A stretch of DNA of 64,000 nt from the NCBI RefSeq assembly GCF_050717635.1, contig NZ_JBOITO010000031.1, positions 62,001 through 126,000 of the forward strand, in the 5' to 3' direction. Under the pieces are notes generated by a model. The model was not told the origin of the DNA and ran no database searches. It worked only from the letters and a program-made list of their open reading frames with translations. Of this stretch, positions 25,301-32,547 are shown piece by piece (position 1 is the stretch's first letter; the number at the start of each line of letters is the position of its first letter). Position numbers and translations under genes: made by a program. The DNA is from Clostridium_AD sp050717635 (lineage in GTDB: Bacteria > Bacillota > Clostridia > Clostridiales > Clostridiaceae).

Positions 25301-27879
25301 GTTCCTGCTTCACCAGTAACTCCAGTTGATCCTGTGGCTCCAGTTGACCCTGTTGACCCTGTTTCACCAGTTACTCCAGTGGCTCCGGTATCGCCAGTTA
25401 TTCCTGTAGCACCAGTAATTCCGGTTACTCCTGTTTCACCAGTTGCCCCAGTTGCCCCAGTTGCCCCAGTTGCGCCGGTATCCCCAGTGGCTCCAGTTAC
25501 TCCAGTTTCGCCAGTTGTTCCTGTAGCTCCAGTTACTCCCGTGGTTCCGGTATCGCCAGTCGTTCCTGTTGCACCAGTTATTCCTGTTGCTCCGGTTTCT
25601 CCAGTATCACCAGTTACCCCTGTTGCTCCTGTTACCCCTGTGGTTCCTGTTTCACCAGTAACTCCAGTTGACCCTATTGACCCTGTTTCACCAGTTACTC
25701 CAGTTACTCCAGTGGTTCCAGTATCGCCAGTCGCTCCTGTAGCACCAGTTATTCCTATTGCTCCGGTTTCTCCGGTTACTCCTGTTGTGCCAGTATCTCC
25801 TGTTGACCCTGTAACTCCATTTATTCCTGTTGTTCCGGTTACTCCAGTATCACCAGTAACTCCAGTTAACCCTGTTGACCCTGTAGCACCAGTAATTCCT
25901 GTTACTCCTGTTTCACCAGTTGCTCCTGTAATTCCAGTGGCTCCTGTTTCACCAATAACTCCAGTTACCCCTGTTGCTCCGGTATCCCCTGTGGCTCCAG
26001 TTGCTCCAGTTGTTCCTGTGGTTCCTGTTTCACCAGTAACTCCAGTTACTCCCGTGGCTCCAGTAATTCCTGTTGCACCGATATCCCCTGTGGTTCCTGT
26101 AGCACCAGTAATTCCGGTTACTCCTGTTTCACCAGTTGCCCCAGTGGCTCCAGTTACTCCAGTTTCGCCAGTTGTTCCTGTAGCTCCAGTTACTCCCGTG
26201 TTTCCAGTATCGCCAGTCGTTCCGGTTGCTCCAGTATCACCAGTAACTCCAGTTGCCCCTGTGGCTCCGGTATCGCCAGTTGTTCCTGTAGCACCAGTAA
26301 TTCCAGTTACTCCTGTTTCACCAGTTGTTCCAGTTGCCCCTGTAATTCCTGTGGCTCCGCTTACCCCAGTAGCTCCTGTTACTCCTGTTACTCCATTATC
26401 ACCAGTTACACCAGTTGCCCCAATTGCTCCAGTTTCACCTGTAGCTCCGGTTGCGCCTGTTTCTCCAGTTACTCCAGTTGCCCCTGTAATTCCTGTGGCT
26501 CCGCTTACCCCAGTAGCTCCTGTTACTCCTGTTACTCCAGTTTCACCTGTAGCTCCCGTTAAACCTGTTTCACCAGTTGCTCCGGTTATTCCTGTGTTTC
26601 CAGTATCGCCAGTCGTTCCTGTAGCACCAGTTATTCCTGTTGCTCCAGTTGCTCCAGTATCACCAGTAACTCCAGTTTCTCCAGTTTCACCTGTAGCACC
26701 AGTTATTCCTGTTGCTCCGGTTTCTCCAGTATCACCAGTAACTCCAGTTACCCCTGTTGCTCCTGTTACCCCTGTGGTTCCTGTTTCACCAGTAACTCCA
26801 GTTGACCCTATTGACCCTGTTTCACCAGTTACTCCAGTTACTCCAGTTACTCCAGTGGTTCCAGTATCGCCAGTCGCTCCTGTAGCACCAGTTATTCCTA
26901 TTGCTCCGGTTTCTCCGGTTACTCCTGTTGTGCCAGTATCTCCTGTGAAACCAGTAACTCCAGTTGATCCTGTGGCTCCAGTAATTCCTGTTACCCCTGT
27001 TGCCCCAGTTTCACCAGTAGCACCAGTAATTCCTGTTGCCCCTGTTACACCTGTTGTTCCTGTAGCACCAGTAACTCCAGTAACTCCAGTTGACCCTGTT
27101 GACCCTGTAGCACCAGTATCTCCAGTTGCGCCGGTATCCCCTGTGGTTCCTGTAGCACCAGTAATTCCTGTTACTCCTGTTTCACCAGTTGCCCCAATGG
27201 CTCCAGTTACTCCAGTTTCGCCAGTTGTTCCTGTAGCTCCAGTTACTCCCGTGGTTCCGGTATCGCCAGTCGTTCCTGTTGCAGCAGTTATTCCTGTTGC
27301 TCCGGTTGCTCCAGTGGCTCCGGTAGCACCAGTTATTCCCGTTGCTCCAGTTACTCCAGCGGCTCCGGTATCGCCAGTTATTCCTGTAGCTCCGGTTGCT
27401 CCAGTATCGCCAGTTGATCCAGTAGCACCAGTTTCCCCCGTTGCACCTGTATTCCCAGTTCCACTTCCTACCTCTTCTGGTATCTCACCTATTACTAAAT
27501 TTGCTTTTATCGTTACCGCAGAAGAGTAAAGCACACTATTAGTAGTTTTATTTATTAACCTCAATGCTACTGGTGCAGAATTAACTTGTATAATAGCAAA
27601 CCCAACAACCTCACCCTGTTTAACAGATGAATTTCCTATTAAATCATCACCATTAGATGATTGAATTGAAAACTTTATATTGCTTGACCCTAGACCTGCT
27701 TGTGTTGCTACCCACCAATTAATAAAATATCTTCCTGCTTTATTTATTATTATTTGACCATTTAATAGGTCATAAATTACGGCTCCATTGCTATCAATTA
27801 CAGTGTCAAATAATACATTAGCATTTGCATTTACTGTTCCTGCTGCTTGTTTCTGAATTTGAAGGCTTATCGTATCCAA
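22351..27879 (-). CDS. giant collagen-like spore-surface protein (jelly roll - Gly-X-Thr collagen - C-terminal domain)
   Basis: 1,842 residues. Residues 1-137 are a jelly-roll-like domain close to the C-terminal domain of BclA (IIINKAGRYFINWWVATQ). Residues about 138-1,439 are an almost unbroken Gly-X-Thr collagen region, some 430 triplets with Thr nearly always in the third place and almost no Pro. Residues about 1,440-1,842 are a beta-rich domain also found alone in the next gene. It has no signal peptide, sortase motif or transmembrane segment. Translation starts at TTG (27,877-27,879) after AAGGAGGGAAG. In BclA proteins the collagen Thr residues carry O-linked glycans; the clustered glycosyltransferases suggest the same here. 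The domain order is the reverse of BclA. Confidence 0.85.
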   Translation of the reverse strand: MDTISLQIQKQAAGTVNANANVLFDTVIDSNGAVIYDLLNGQIIINKAGRYFINWWVATQAGLGSSNIKFSIQSSNGDDLIGNSSVKQGEVVGFAIIQVNSAPVALRLINKTTNSVLYSSAVTIKANLVIGEIPEEVGSGTGNTGATGETGATGSTGDTGATGATGITGDTGAAGVTGATGITGATGATGATGATGITAATGTTGDTGTTGVTGATGTTGETGVTGAIGATGETGVTGITGATGTTGDTGATGDTGATGSTGSTGVTGVTGATGTTGVTGATGITGATGETGATGVTGITGATGSTGVTGFTGDTGTTGVTGETGAIGITGATGATGDTGTTGVTGVTGVTGETGSIGSTGVTGETGTTGVTGATGVTGVTGDTGETGATGITGATGETGETGVTGDTGATGATGITGATGTTGDTGNTGITGATGETGLTGATGETGVTGVTGATGVSGATGITGATGVTGETGATGATGETGAIGATGVTGDNGVTGVTGATGVSGATGITGATGTTGETGVTGITGATGTTGDTGATGATGVTGDTGATGTTGDTGNTGVTGATGTTGETGVTGATGATGETGVTGITGATGTTGDIGATGITGATGVTGVTGETGTTGTTGATGATGDTGATGVTGVIGETGATGITGATGETGVTGITGATGSTGLTGVTGDTGVTGTTGINGVTGSTGDTGTTGVTGETGAIGITGATGATGDTGTTGVTGVTGETGSIGSTGVTGETGTTGVTGATGVTGDTGETGATGITGATGTTGDTGTTGVTGATGTTGETGVTGATGDTGATGATGATGATGETGVTGITGATGITGDTGATGVTGETGSTGSTGATGSTGVTGEAGTTGDTGATGVTGVIGETGATGITGATGETGVTGITGATGSTGSTGVTGDTGVTGTTGINGVTGSTGDTGATGFTGDTGATGITGDTGATGVTGVTGETGSTGVTGDTGATGTTGVTGVTGITGETGATGATGTTGDTGATGDTGATGITGATGITGDTGATGVTGETGSTGSTGVTGATGTTGVTGATGITGVTGETGITGATGETGATGLTGSTGNTGTTGVTGVAGFTGDTGATGFTGVTGATGVTGVTGITGATGSTGVTGETGTTGVTGATGVTGVTGDTGETGATGITGATGITGATGTTGDTGTTGVTGATGTTGETGVTGATGDTGATGATGATGATGETGVTGITGATGATGDTGATGETGATGETGETGVTGETGETGVTGDSGATGATGITGATGTTGDTGATGDTGATGATGVTGDTGATGATGITGATGTTGDTGNTGITGATGETGLTGATGPTGATGSTGVTGATGFTGDTGATGVTGITGATGSTGTTGDTGATGATGVTGDTGVTGATGITGVTGSTGDTGTTGATGETGVTGITGVTGATGATGITGATGTTGDTGATGATGTFDSSATIANVGPTVSSQFNELRTVEKTPIIELISVYGLSNLRDITITTGVGTVGSNNTEFQLTTTANGADSAALNSSERGRYEPGYAGEAGLGVRLPLAPTGAQVARWGLFDDQNGAFFGQSVTNGIFIDIRRAGVDTIVPQASWNVDKLDGTGPSGAILTLSRGNIFQIVFTWYGYGVIEFRVVIPDPTTLAQQVITVNRYSPTGQTSFADPNLPLRAEISNNGTASAFNLFVGGRQYSIIGNYEPTFRITSERRTVTATATLTPVISFRRKTVFPSGSGRTNSVSVKLEGIDLITSDDISYQIILGGTIVGGAFVNYPTATTNIPLNETALQVNSTLTSISGGQVLIQGLVAGASFFGRTLASASLLDFQLPDTETVTLAVLNLAGGTNSVSATFQVTEEW
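23563..27470 (-). repeat. 9-bp-periodic collagen repeat DNA with larger internal duplications
   Basis: About 3.9 kb of degenerate GGN-NNN-ACN repeats. Longer blocks recur almost exactly: the segment at 24,241-24,420 is repeated at 25,411-25,590 (offset 1,170), and one near 25,670-25,800 recurs near 26,805-26,940. Offsets are multiples of nine, so the frame survives. Confidence 0.9.
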
Positions 27880-27898
27880 ACTACTTCCCTCCTTATTT

Positions 27899-27921
27899 GC
27901 AATAAATTTTAACTTTATTGC
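27899..27921 (-). promoter_or_regulatory. inverted repeat at the predicted transcript 5' end
   Basis: GCAATAAA, 7 bases, TTTATTGC, between the -10 box and the ribosome site of the giant collagen gene. It would form a stem-loop at the mRNA 5' end. The second copy at 31,372-31,393 is a perfect palindrome. Confidence 0.5.
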
Positions 27922-27926
27922 TCATT

Positions 27927-27952
27927 CATAATATGATGTTAATTCATAATGT
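27927..27952 (-). promoter_or_regulatory. sigma-K-like promoter for the giant collagen gene
   Basis: Leftward AC, 15 bases, CATATTATG, 48 bases before the TTG start. It is the same element as at 31,399-31,424. Confidence 0.5.
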
Positions 27953-28029
27953 GCTATTAATTGAATCACCTCTATTAAATTGAATTCTTTCAAAATTATA
28001 AGAACCTATAAGAGTTTCAAACAATTTTA

Positions 28030-28073
28030 AAGCCCCATGGATAGATTTATACTTACTCCTCCATAGGGCTAGA
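28030..28073 (-). terminator. terminator left from the decayed bclA-like gene
   Basis: Leftward AGCCCTATGGA and TCCATGGGGCT arms (11 bp, one wobble pair) followed by TTTAAAA. Same hairpin as the one after the intact bclA-like gene. Confidence 0.75.
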
Positions 28074-28075
28074 AT

Positions 28076-28190
28076 TTAAACGTTAGATTGAAAATGTTAG
28101 ATTGGCTTCAACTGTGGCTAAGGCATAACCTATGGTTCCAGTTGTTGCATTTACAAGTTGTAATGTTCCTGGTAATGAGCCTACAACAAC
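28076..28190 (-). pseudogene. 3' remnant of a BclA-like gene
   Basis: The leftward translation ends GSLPGTLQLVNATTGTIGYA then LATVEANLTFSI and a stop. It matches the last 36 or so residues of the intact protein at 31,549-32,289 (GSLPLTLQLVNGTAGTIGYS). A one-base deletion near the end shifts the frame to an early stop. No start codon or collagen part remains. The fragment is followed by the same terminator and promoter region as the intact copy, which marks it as part of the 3,473-bp-offset duplication. Confidence 0.85.
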
Positions 28191-28244
28191 CTAAATTAAA
28201 ACATTACTCTATAATCAAGAATAACTTCTCATTAGTCAGTAAAA

Positions 28245-31200
28245 TTAATTTATTCTTATACCTGCACTTCCATATCCAGATACAGTATTAACAAGTGATG
28301 ATCCTGCAGCTGTTGCAGAGAATACCATTAACAATCGTGTTTCGGAAGTTACTGGTATTGATAATCCAGTAATAACGCCATTACTAATTGTACCTATGGC
28401 TATGATACCTGTAAGAGCTGGAGATAATATTACTGCAGCCCCTGCCACTGGTAAAAAAGTGTTGTCAGGTGTAGTCGAACTATATAACTGAGCAGTAACA
28501 GTTATTGTTGATCCCACAAGTGCTAGCTCTGCAGAGGTACTAAAATAAGCAGCTATTGAAGTAATAGCACCATCACTAGGAACTGAAAATGCGAAATTAA
28601 CAACTGCGCTTGCAGAACCTGTAAGATTTATAGATGCTCCAAGATCTGTAGAATCCTGCGCCGAGCTTCCAAATCCAACGAAACAAGGTAGTCCTGCCAA
28701 TCCTCCTGCAATAGTAGTCATTGAGAAAGGAGCCCCTGATGAAAATGGTATGATTCCACCAGCGCCAGTCGAACTTGCTCCAGTAGTTCCAGTAGTTCCA
28801 GTAGTTCCAGTTAATCCTGTAGCTCCGGTAGAACCTGTAGGTCCAATTAAACTAGAACCTGTATCGAGCCAACAAGTATCTAACAGAAGCACCGGTGCTG
28901 GTGATATTGTTGTTCTATAACCTACGATGAAACTAGCTGGGCTTGTTGCGCTTGACCATCCAACTGCAAATGACAGGTTAGCAATTGTATTTCCAAAACT
29001 AGATATATAGGTAGTACCTGTATAACTTGTATCAATACCTATTAGGCCCTTTCCAACAGTGTTTTGGATATTATTTCCTACGACCTGTATAAATTTGAAA
29101 ATATTAAGATTAGGACTATTTAGTAAGATTGGTACGTTACCTTCGTTTATTGTGGTATTGTTATTGATATATAATTGGAAATTAGAACCAATAAATTCCT
29201 CGATGACAAGCAAGTGTCTGAGAGTAAACGGAGAAGCTATTTGGCTGTTATTGTCTATTAATAACTGACCTTGAAGAGTCCCTCCAGCACCTGAAATATT
29301 TGTAATATCAATAAATCTACAGTTCGTAGGTCCTGAATCAGATACAAATGTGTTATTTGCAATAATGCTTTCTCCTGAGGTAGATGATATATTAATATAA
29401 CGATAGCTATTACCTAGTGCAGCAAGCGGTGCATAGGTAAACTTACAGTTTGTTATTTGGAACTCAGTGGCTATCAAGTATAATCCAAATTCACACACAG
29501 AAATCTCACAATTATCTACGTATATGCCTGTAGCTGTCAAATTATTCACGGAGATAATAGATTCAGTGGATATTGATGAAGGATAGTTTTGAACAATCTT
29601 CATATCTTGAAAAACCACATTTGGGACAGTAACATTAAACATATTATCAGACGCGACAGTTGGTACTAATTTCTGCACTGTGGTTGAGCCTATACCTTGA
29701 CCTTGGATAGTAATTGATTTATTAACACTTATTGGTACTGTAATTGTGTGGATTCCGGCATCAAGCACTAACAGATCACCGTTAATCGATGCATTAATAG
29801 CTGCTTGGATTGTATCTATACCGGGAGCAACGTGTGTTGTGGTACCTGTCGGAAGTGGAATTGCTCTCAGTGTCGGAGGAGGAGGTATTAAAAATTTTTC
29901 ATATACCTCTCCAGTAGTCAAATCTATATAAGAGTCTCCAAATTGACCTATTGCACAAGTTGGCACTACATTCCCTGACAAAAATGATGAGCCTGTTTCA
30001 CCTGTTACACCGGTGGCTCCAGTTACTCCAGTTTCGCCAGTTGTTCCTGTAGCTCCAGTTACTCCCGTGGTTCCGGTATCGCCAATCATTCCTGTTGCAC
30101 CTGTTGCTCCTGTTACCCCTGTGGTTCCTGTTTCACCAGTAGCTCCTGTAATTCCAGTGGCTCCTGTTTCACCAATAACTCCAGTTACTCCAGTGGCTCC
30201 TGTTACTCCAGTGGCTCCGGTATCGCCAGTTATTCCTGTAGCTCCTGTTACGCCTGTTGCCCCAGTTGCTCCAGTTACTCCAGTTTCTCCATTGGCCCCT
30301 GTTGCTCCAGTTTCGCCTGTAACTCCGGTTACACCAGTGGACCCAGTTACTCCTATTGCTCCTGTTTCACCTGTAGCGCCGGTATCCCCTGTGGTTCCAG
30401 TTGCTCCAGTATCACCAGTTGCCCCAGTTGCCCCAGTTGCGCCGGTATCCCCTGTGGTTCCAGTTACTCCAGTTTCGCCAGTTGTTCCTGTAGCTCCAGT
30501 TACTCCCGTGGTTCCAGTATCGCCAGTCGTTCCTGTAGCTCCAGTTATTCCTGTTGCTCCAGTATCACCAGTAACTCCAGTTTCTCCAGTGGCTCCTGTT
30601 ACTCCAGTTGCTCCAGTATCACCAGTAACTCCAGTTTCTCCAGTGGCTCCTGTTACTCCAGTTTCGCCTGTTACTCCAGTTTCGCCTGTAACTCCGGTTA
30701 CACCAGTGGACCCAGTTACTCCTATTGCTCCTGTTTCACCTGTAGCGCCGGTATCCCCTGTGGTTCCAGTTGCTCCAGTATCACCAGTTGTTCCTGTGAC
30801 TGCAGTGGCTCCTGTTACCCCAGTTGATCCTGTTACTCCTGTAATTCCTGTAACTCCAGTTGATCCAGTAGCACCCGTTGCTCCTGTTAATCCAGTTGAC
30901 CCAGTTGACCCAGTTGCCCCTGTATTCCCAGTTCCACTTCCTACCTCTTCAGGTATCTCACCTATTACTAAATTTGCTTTTATCGTTACCGCAGAAGAGT
31001 AAAGCACACTATTAGTAGTTTTATTTATTAATCTCAATGCTATCGGTGCAGTATCAACTTGTATAATAGCAAATCCAACAACCTCACCCTGTTTAACAGA
31101 TGAATTTCCTATTAAATCATCACCATTAGATGATTGAATTGAAAACTTTATATTGCTTGATCCTAGACCTGCTTGTGTTGCTACCCACCAATTAATAAAA

Positions 31201-31352
31201 TATCTTCCTACTTTATTTATTATTATTTGACCATTTAACGGGTCATAAATCACGGCTCCATTGCTATCAACTACGGTATCAAATAATACATTAGAATTTG
31301 CATTTACTGATCCAGCTGATTGTTTTTGAATTTGAAGGCTTATCGTGTCCAA
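28245..31352 (-). CDS. collagen-like exosporium protein with beta-helix and BclB-type C terminus
   Basis: 1,035 residues. Residues 1-137: jelly-roll-like domain almost identical to that of the 22,351-27,879 product. About 138-454: Gly-X-Thr collagen. About 455-830: right-handed beta-helix or pectate-lyase-like region, seen in PGIDTIQAAINASINGDLLV (a common opening of such domains) and regularly spaced Asn-rich turns (IDNNSQIA, INNNTTIN, VVGNNIQN). About 833-862: second, short collagen stub. About 865-1,035: the C-terminal domain of the BclB exosporium family (GGIIPFSSGAPFSMTTIAGG, QLYSSTTPDNTFLP, TRLLMVFSATA). No signal peptide. TTG start (31,350-31,352) after AAGGAGTGAGG. It is probably a surface filament or adhesin with a sugar-binding or depolymerase-like module; activity is unproven. 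Confidence 0.85.
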   Translation of the reverse strand: MDTISLQIQKQSAGSVNANSNVLFDTVVDSNGAVIYDPLNGQIIINKVGRYFINWWVATQAGLGSSNIKFSIQSSNGDDLIGNSSVKQGEVVGFAIIQVDTAPIALRLINKTTNSVLYSSAVTIKANLVIGEIPEEVGSGTGNTGATGSTGSTGLTGATGATGSTGVTGITGVTGSTGVTGATAVTGTTGDTGATGTTGDTGATGETGAIGVTGSTGVTGVTGETGVTGETGVTGATGETGVTGDTGATGVTGATGETGVTGDTGATGITGATGTTGDTGTTGVTGATGTTGETGVTGTTGDTGATGATGATGDTGATGTTGDTGATGETGAIGVTGSTGVTGVTGETGATGANGETGVTGATGATGVTGATGITGDTGATGVTGATGVTGVIGETGATGITGATGETGTTGVTGATGATGMIGDTGTTGVTGATGTTGETGVTGATGVTGETGSSFLSGNVVPTCAIGQFGDSYIDLTTGEVYEKFLIPPPPTLRAIPLPTGTTTHVAPGIDTIQAAINASINGDLLVLDAGIHTITVPISVNKSITIQGQGIGSTTVQKLVPTVASDNMFNVTVPNVVFQDMKIVQNYPSSISTESIISVNNLTATGIYVDNCEISVCEFGLYLIATEFQITNCKFTYAPLAALGNSYRYINISSTSGESIIANNTFVSDSGPTNCRFIDITNISGAGGTLQGQLLIDNNSQIASPFTLRHLLVIEEFIGSNFQLYINNNTTINEGNVPILLNSPNLNIFKFIQVVGNNIQNTVGKGLIGIDTSYTGTTYISSFGNTIANLSFAVGWSSATSPASFIVGYRTTISPAPVLLLDTCWLDTGSSLIGPTGSTGATGLTGTTGTTGTTGASSTGAGGIIPFSSGAPFSMTTIAGGLAGLPCFVGFGSSAQDSTDLGASINLTGSASAVVNFAFSVPSDGAITSIAAYFSTSAELALVGSTITVTAQLYSSTTPDNTFLPVAGAAVILSPALTGIIAIGTISNGVITGLSIPVTSETRLLMVFSATAAGSSLVNTVSGYGSAGIRIN
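29990..30935 (-). repeat. collagen repeat DNA of the BclB-type gene
   Basis: 9-bp-periodic Gly-X-Thr coding repeats, about 105 triplets, including a duplicated block seen near 30,300-30,430 and again near 30,660-30,790. Confidence 0.85.
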
Positions 31353-31371
31353 ACTACCTCACTCCTTATTT

Positions 31372-31393
31372 GCAATAAATTTAAATTTATTGC
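31372..31393 (-). promoter_or_regulatory. perfect 22-bp palindrome at the predicted transcript 5' end
   Basis: Centre ATTTAAAT, outer arms GCAATAA and TTATTGC. It starts about six bases after the -10 box and ends about 12 bases before the ribosome site. Either a 5' mRNA stem-loop or a regulator site. Confidence 0.5.
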
Positions 31394-31398
31394 TCATT

Positions 31399-31424
31399 CA
31401 TAATATGTTGTTAGTTCATAATGT
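31399..31424 (-). promoter_or_regulatory. sigma-K-like promoter for the BclB-type gene
   Basis: Leftward AC, 15 bases, CATATTATG, 47 bases before the TTG start. Confidence 0.5.
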
Positions 31425-31502
31425 GCTATTAATTGAATAACATCTATTTAGTTGGATTTTCTCACAGTTATAAAAAATTTATAAAACTTCCAGACAATTT
31501 AA

Positions 31503-31547
31503 AAGCCCCATGGATAGATTTAGACTTGCTCCTCCATAGGGCTAAAA
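31503..31547 (-). terminator. terminator after the BclA-like gene
   Basis: Leftward AGCCCTATGGA and TCCATGGGGCT arms followed by TTTAAA, just after the stop codon. Confidence 0.8.
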
Positions 31548-31548
31548 T

Positions 31549-32289
31549 TTAAAACGTTACATTGAAAATTGTTAAATCTGCTTTAACTGGAGTTGTGGAA
31601 TAACCTATGGTTCCAGCTGTTCCATTTACAAGTTGTAAGGTTAAAGGTAATGAACCTGCAAGAACTTCAATTAATGCATTTCCACTAATCTGTCCCACAT
31701 CGATAGGAGTTGAAGCTTGTATATTATCTCCTGCCGATGTTGTAACTGCAAATGTGACAAATGTATCTCCTGCTATTCCATCTGCGGCTACCCACCAATC
31801 GATATAATATACTCCTGCTTGTGTAATTGTTACTGTACCTGCTGCATAAGATAAAAATAGTGATAAAGGACTTACTATTGTATCAAACAGAATTGGTGCT
31901 CCTGAAACCACTGTTGTTGGTGCCGTTCCTTGTAACTGAACTTGCAGACCTCTTATCTGCGTTACAAAACCTGTTGCACCTGTTGCTCCTGTTGGCCCTG
32001 TTGCTCCTGCCCCTGTTGCTCCTGCCCCAGTTGCTCCCGTTGCTCCTGGATCTCCCGTTGCTCCCGTTGCTCCTGTTGCTCCTGTTGCACCTGTTGTTCC
32101 TGTTGCTCCTGTTGTTCCTGCACCAGTTGCTCCTGTTGCTCCTGTTACTCCTGTATTTCCTGTTGCTCCTGTTGCTCCCGTTCCTGGTCCAGTTACTCCA
32201 GTTGCTCCCGTTGCTCCTGTTGCTCCCGTAGCTCCCGTTACTCCCCCTCCGATTGTGAATGGAGGTATAATATTACTACAAATACTCAT
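31549..32289 (-). CDS. BclA-like exosporium collagen glycoprotein
   Basis: 246 residues with the classic BclA order. Residues 1-17 are a short leader, MSICSNIIPPFTIGGG, whose IIPPFT resembles the IPPFTLPTG exosporium-targeting motif of Bacillus BclA. About 18-112 are Gly-X-Y collagen, mostly Gly-Ala-Thr. About 113-246 are a jelly-roll C-terminal domain (GLQVQLQGTAP to LTIFNVTF), the trimerising C1q/TNF-like fold in BclA. GAGGTGA precedes the ATG. The upstream CATAATATA at about 32,358 is a sigma-K-type -10 without a good -35, and an inverted repeat (GTTGTA/TACAAC) overlaps that -35 region. In Bacillus this protein forms the glycosylated hair-like nap. Confidence 0.85.
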   Translation of the reverse strand: MSICSNIIPPFTIGGGVTGATGATGATGATGVTGPGTGATGATGNTGVTGATGATGAGTTGATGTTGATGATGATGATGDPGATGATGAGATGAGATGPTGATGATGFVTQIRGLQVQLQGTAPTTVVSGAPILFDTIVSPLSLFLSYAAGTVTITQAGVYYIDWWVAADGIAGDTFVTFAVTTSAGDNIQASTPIDVGQISGNALIEVLAGSLPLTLQLVNGTAGTIGYSTTPVKADLTIFNVTF

Positions 32290-32547
32290 TTAAATTCACC
32301 TCAACTAATATATTTTTAATACTTGTAATTTACATTTAATGTTCTATTCCAATAATATATTATGAATTTGTTGTATCTAATGCTACAACTTATTTGTCTC
32401 ACCTGAAGAACATTTTTATTTGTAATGATAATAGTGATATAAAATTAATAAAATTCATATTTTATATGAAATATTGAGAATTTTATTAATACAATAGAAG
32501 TAAGCATGAAATCAATTATTAGATTTGTTTATAGAAGGGAGGATGTC

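Larger units (their letters stand above)
27452..28190. repeat. segmental duplication, copy 2
   Basis: Collinear with 30,925-31,663 at a constant offset of 3,473. It covers the collagen start, the whole jelly-roll N-terminal domain, ribosome site, palindrome, promoter, terminator and the 3' end of a bclA-like gene. Confidence 0.85.
30925..31663. repeat. segmental duplication, copy 1
   Basis: Collinear with 27,452-28,190. In this copy the bclA-like gene is intact. Confidence 0.85.

Noticed and set aside
23563..27470. Regular short repeats as a possible CRISPR array
   Set aside because: The period is 9 bp with no spacers and an open reading frame throughout; no cas genes are present.
23507..27529. 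A 1,340-codon open frame on the + strand full of Pro-Val-X repeats
   Set aside because: It is the complement of the Gly-X-Thr collagen repeats; GGN/ACN codons read backwards give few stops. No ribosome site and no sensible ends. The 30,013-31,002 frame is the same artefact.
31827..32319. Leu-rich and Cys-Ser-rich + strand frames over the bclA-like gene
   Set aside because: Shadow frames of the collagen repeat DNA; the homopolymeric composition is a by-product of the 9-bp repeat.
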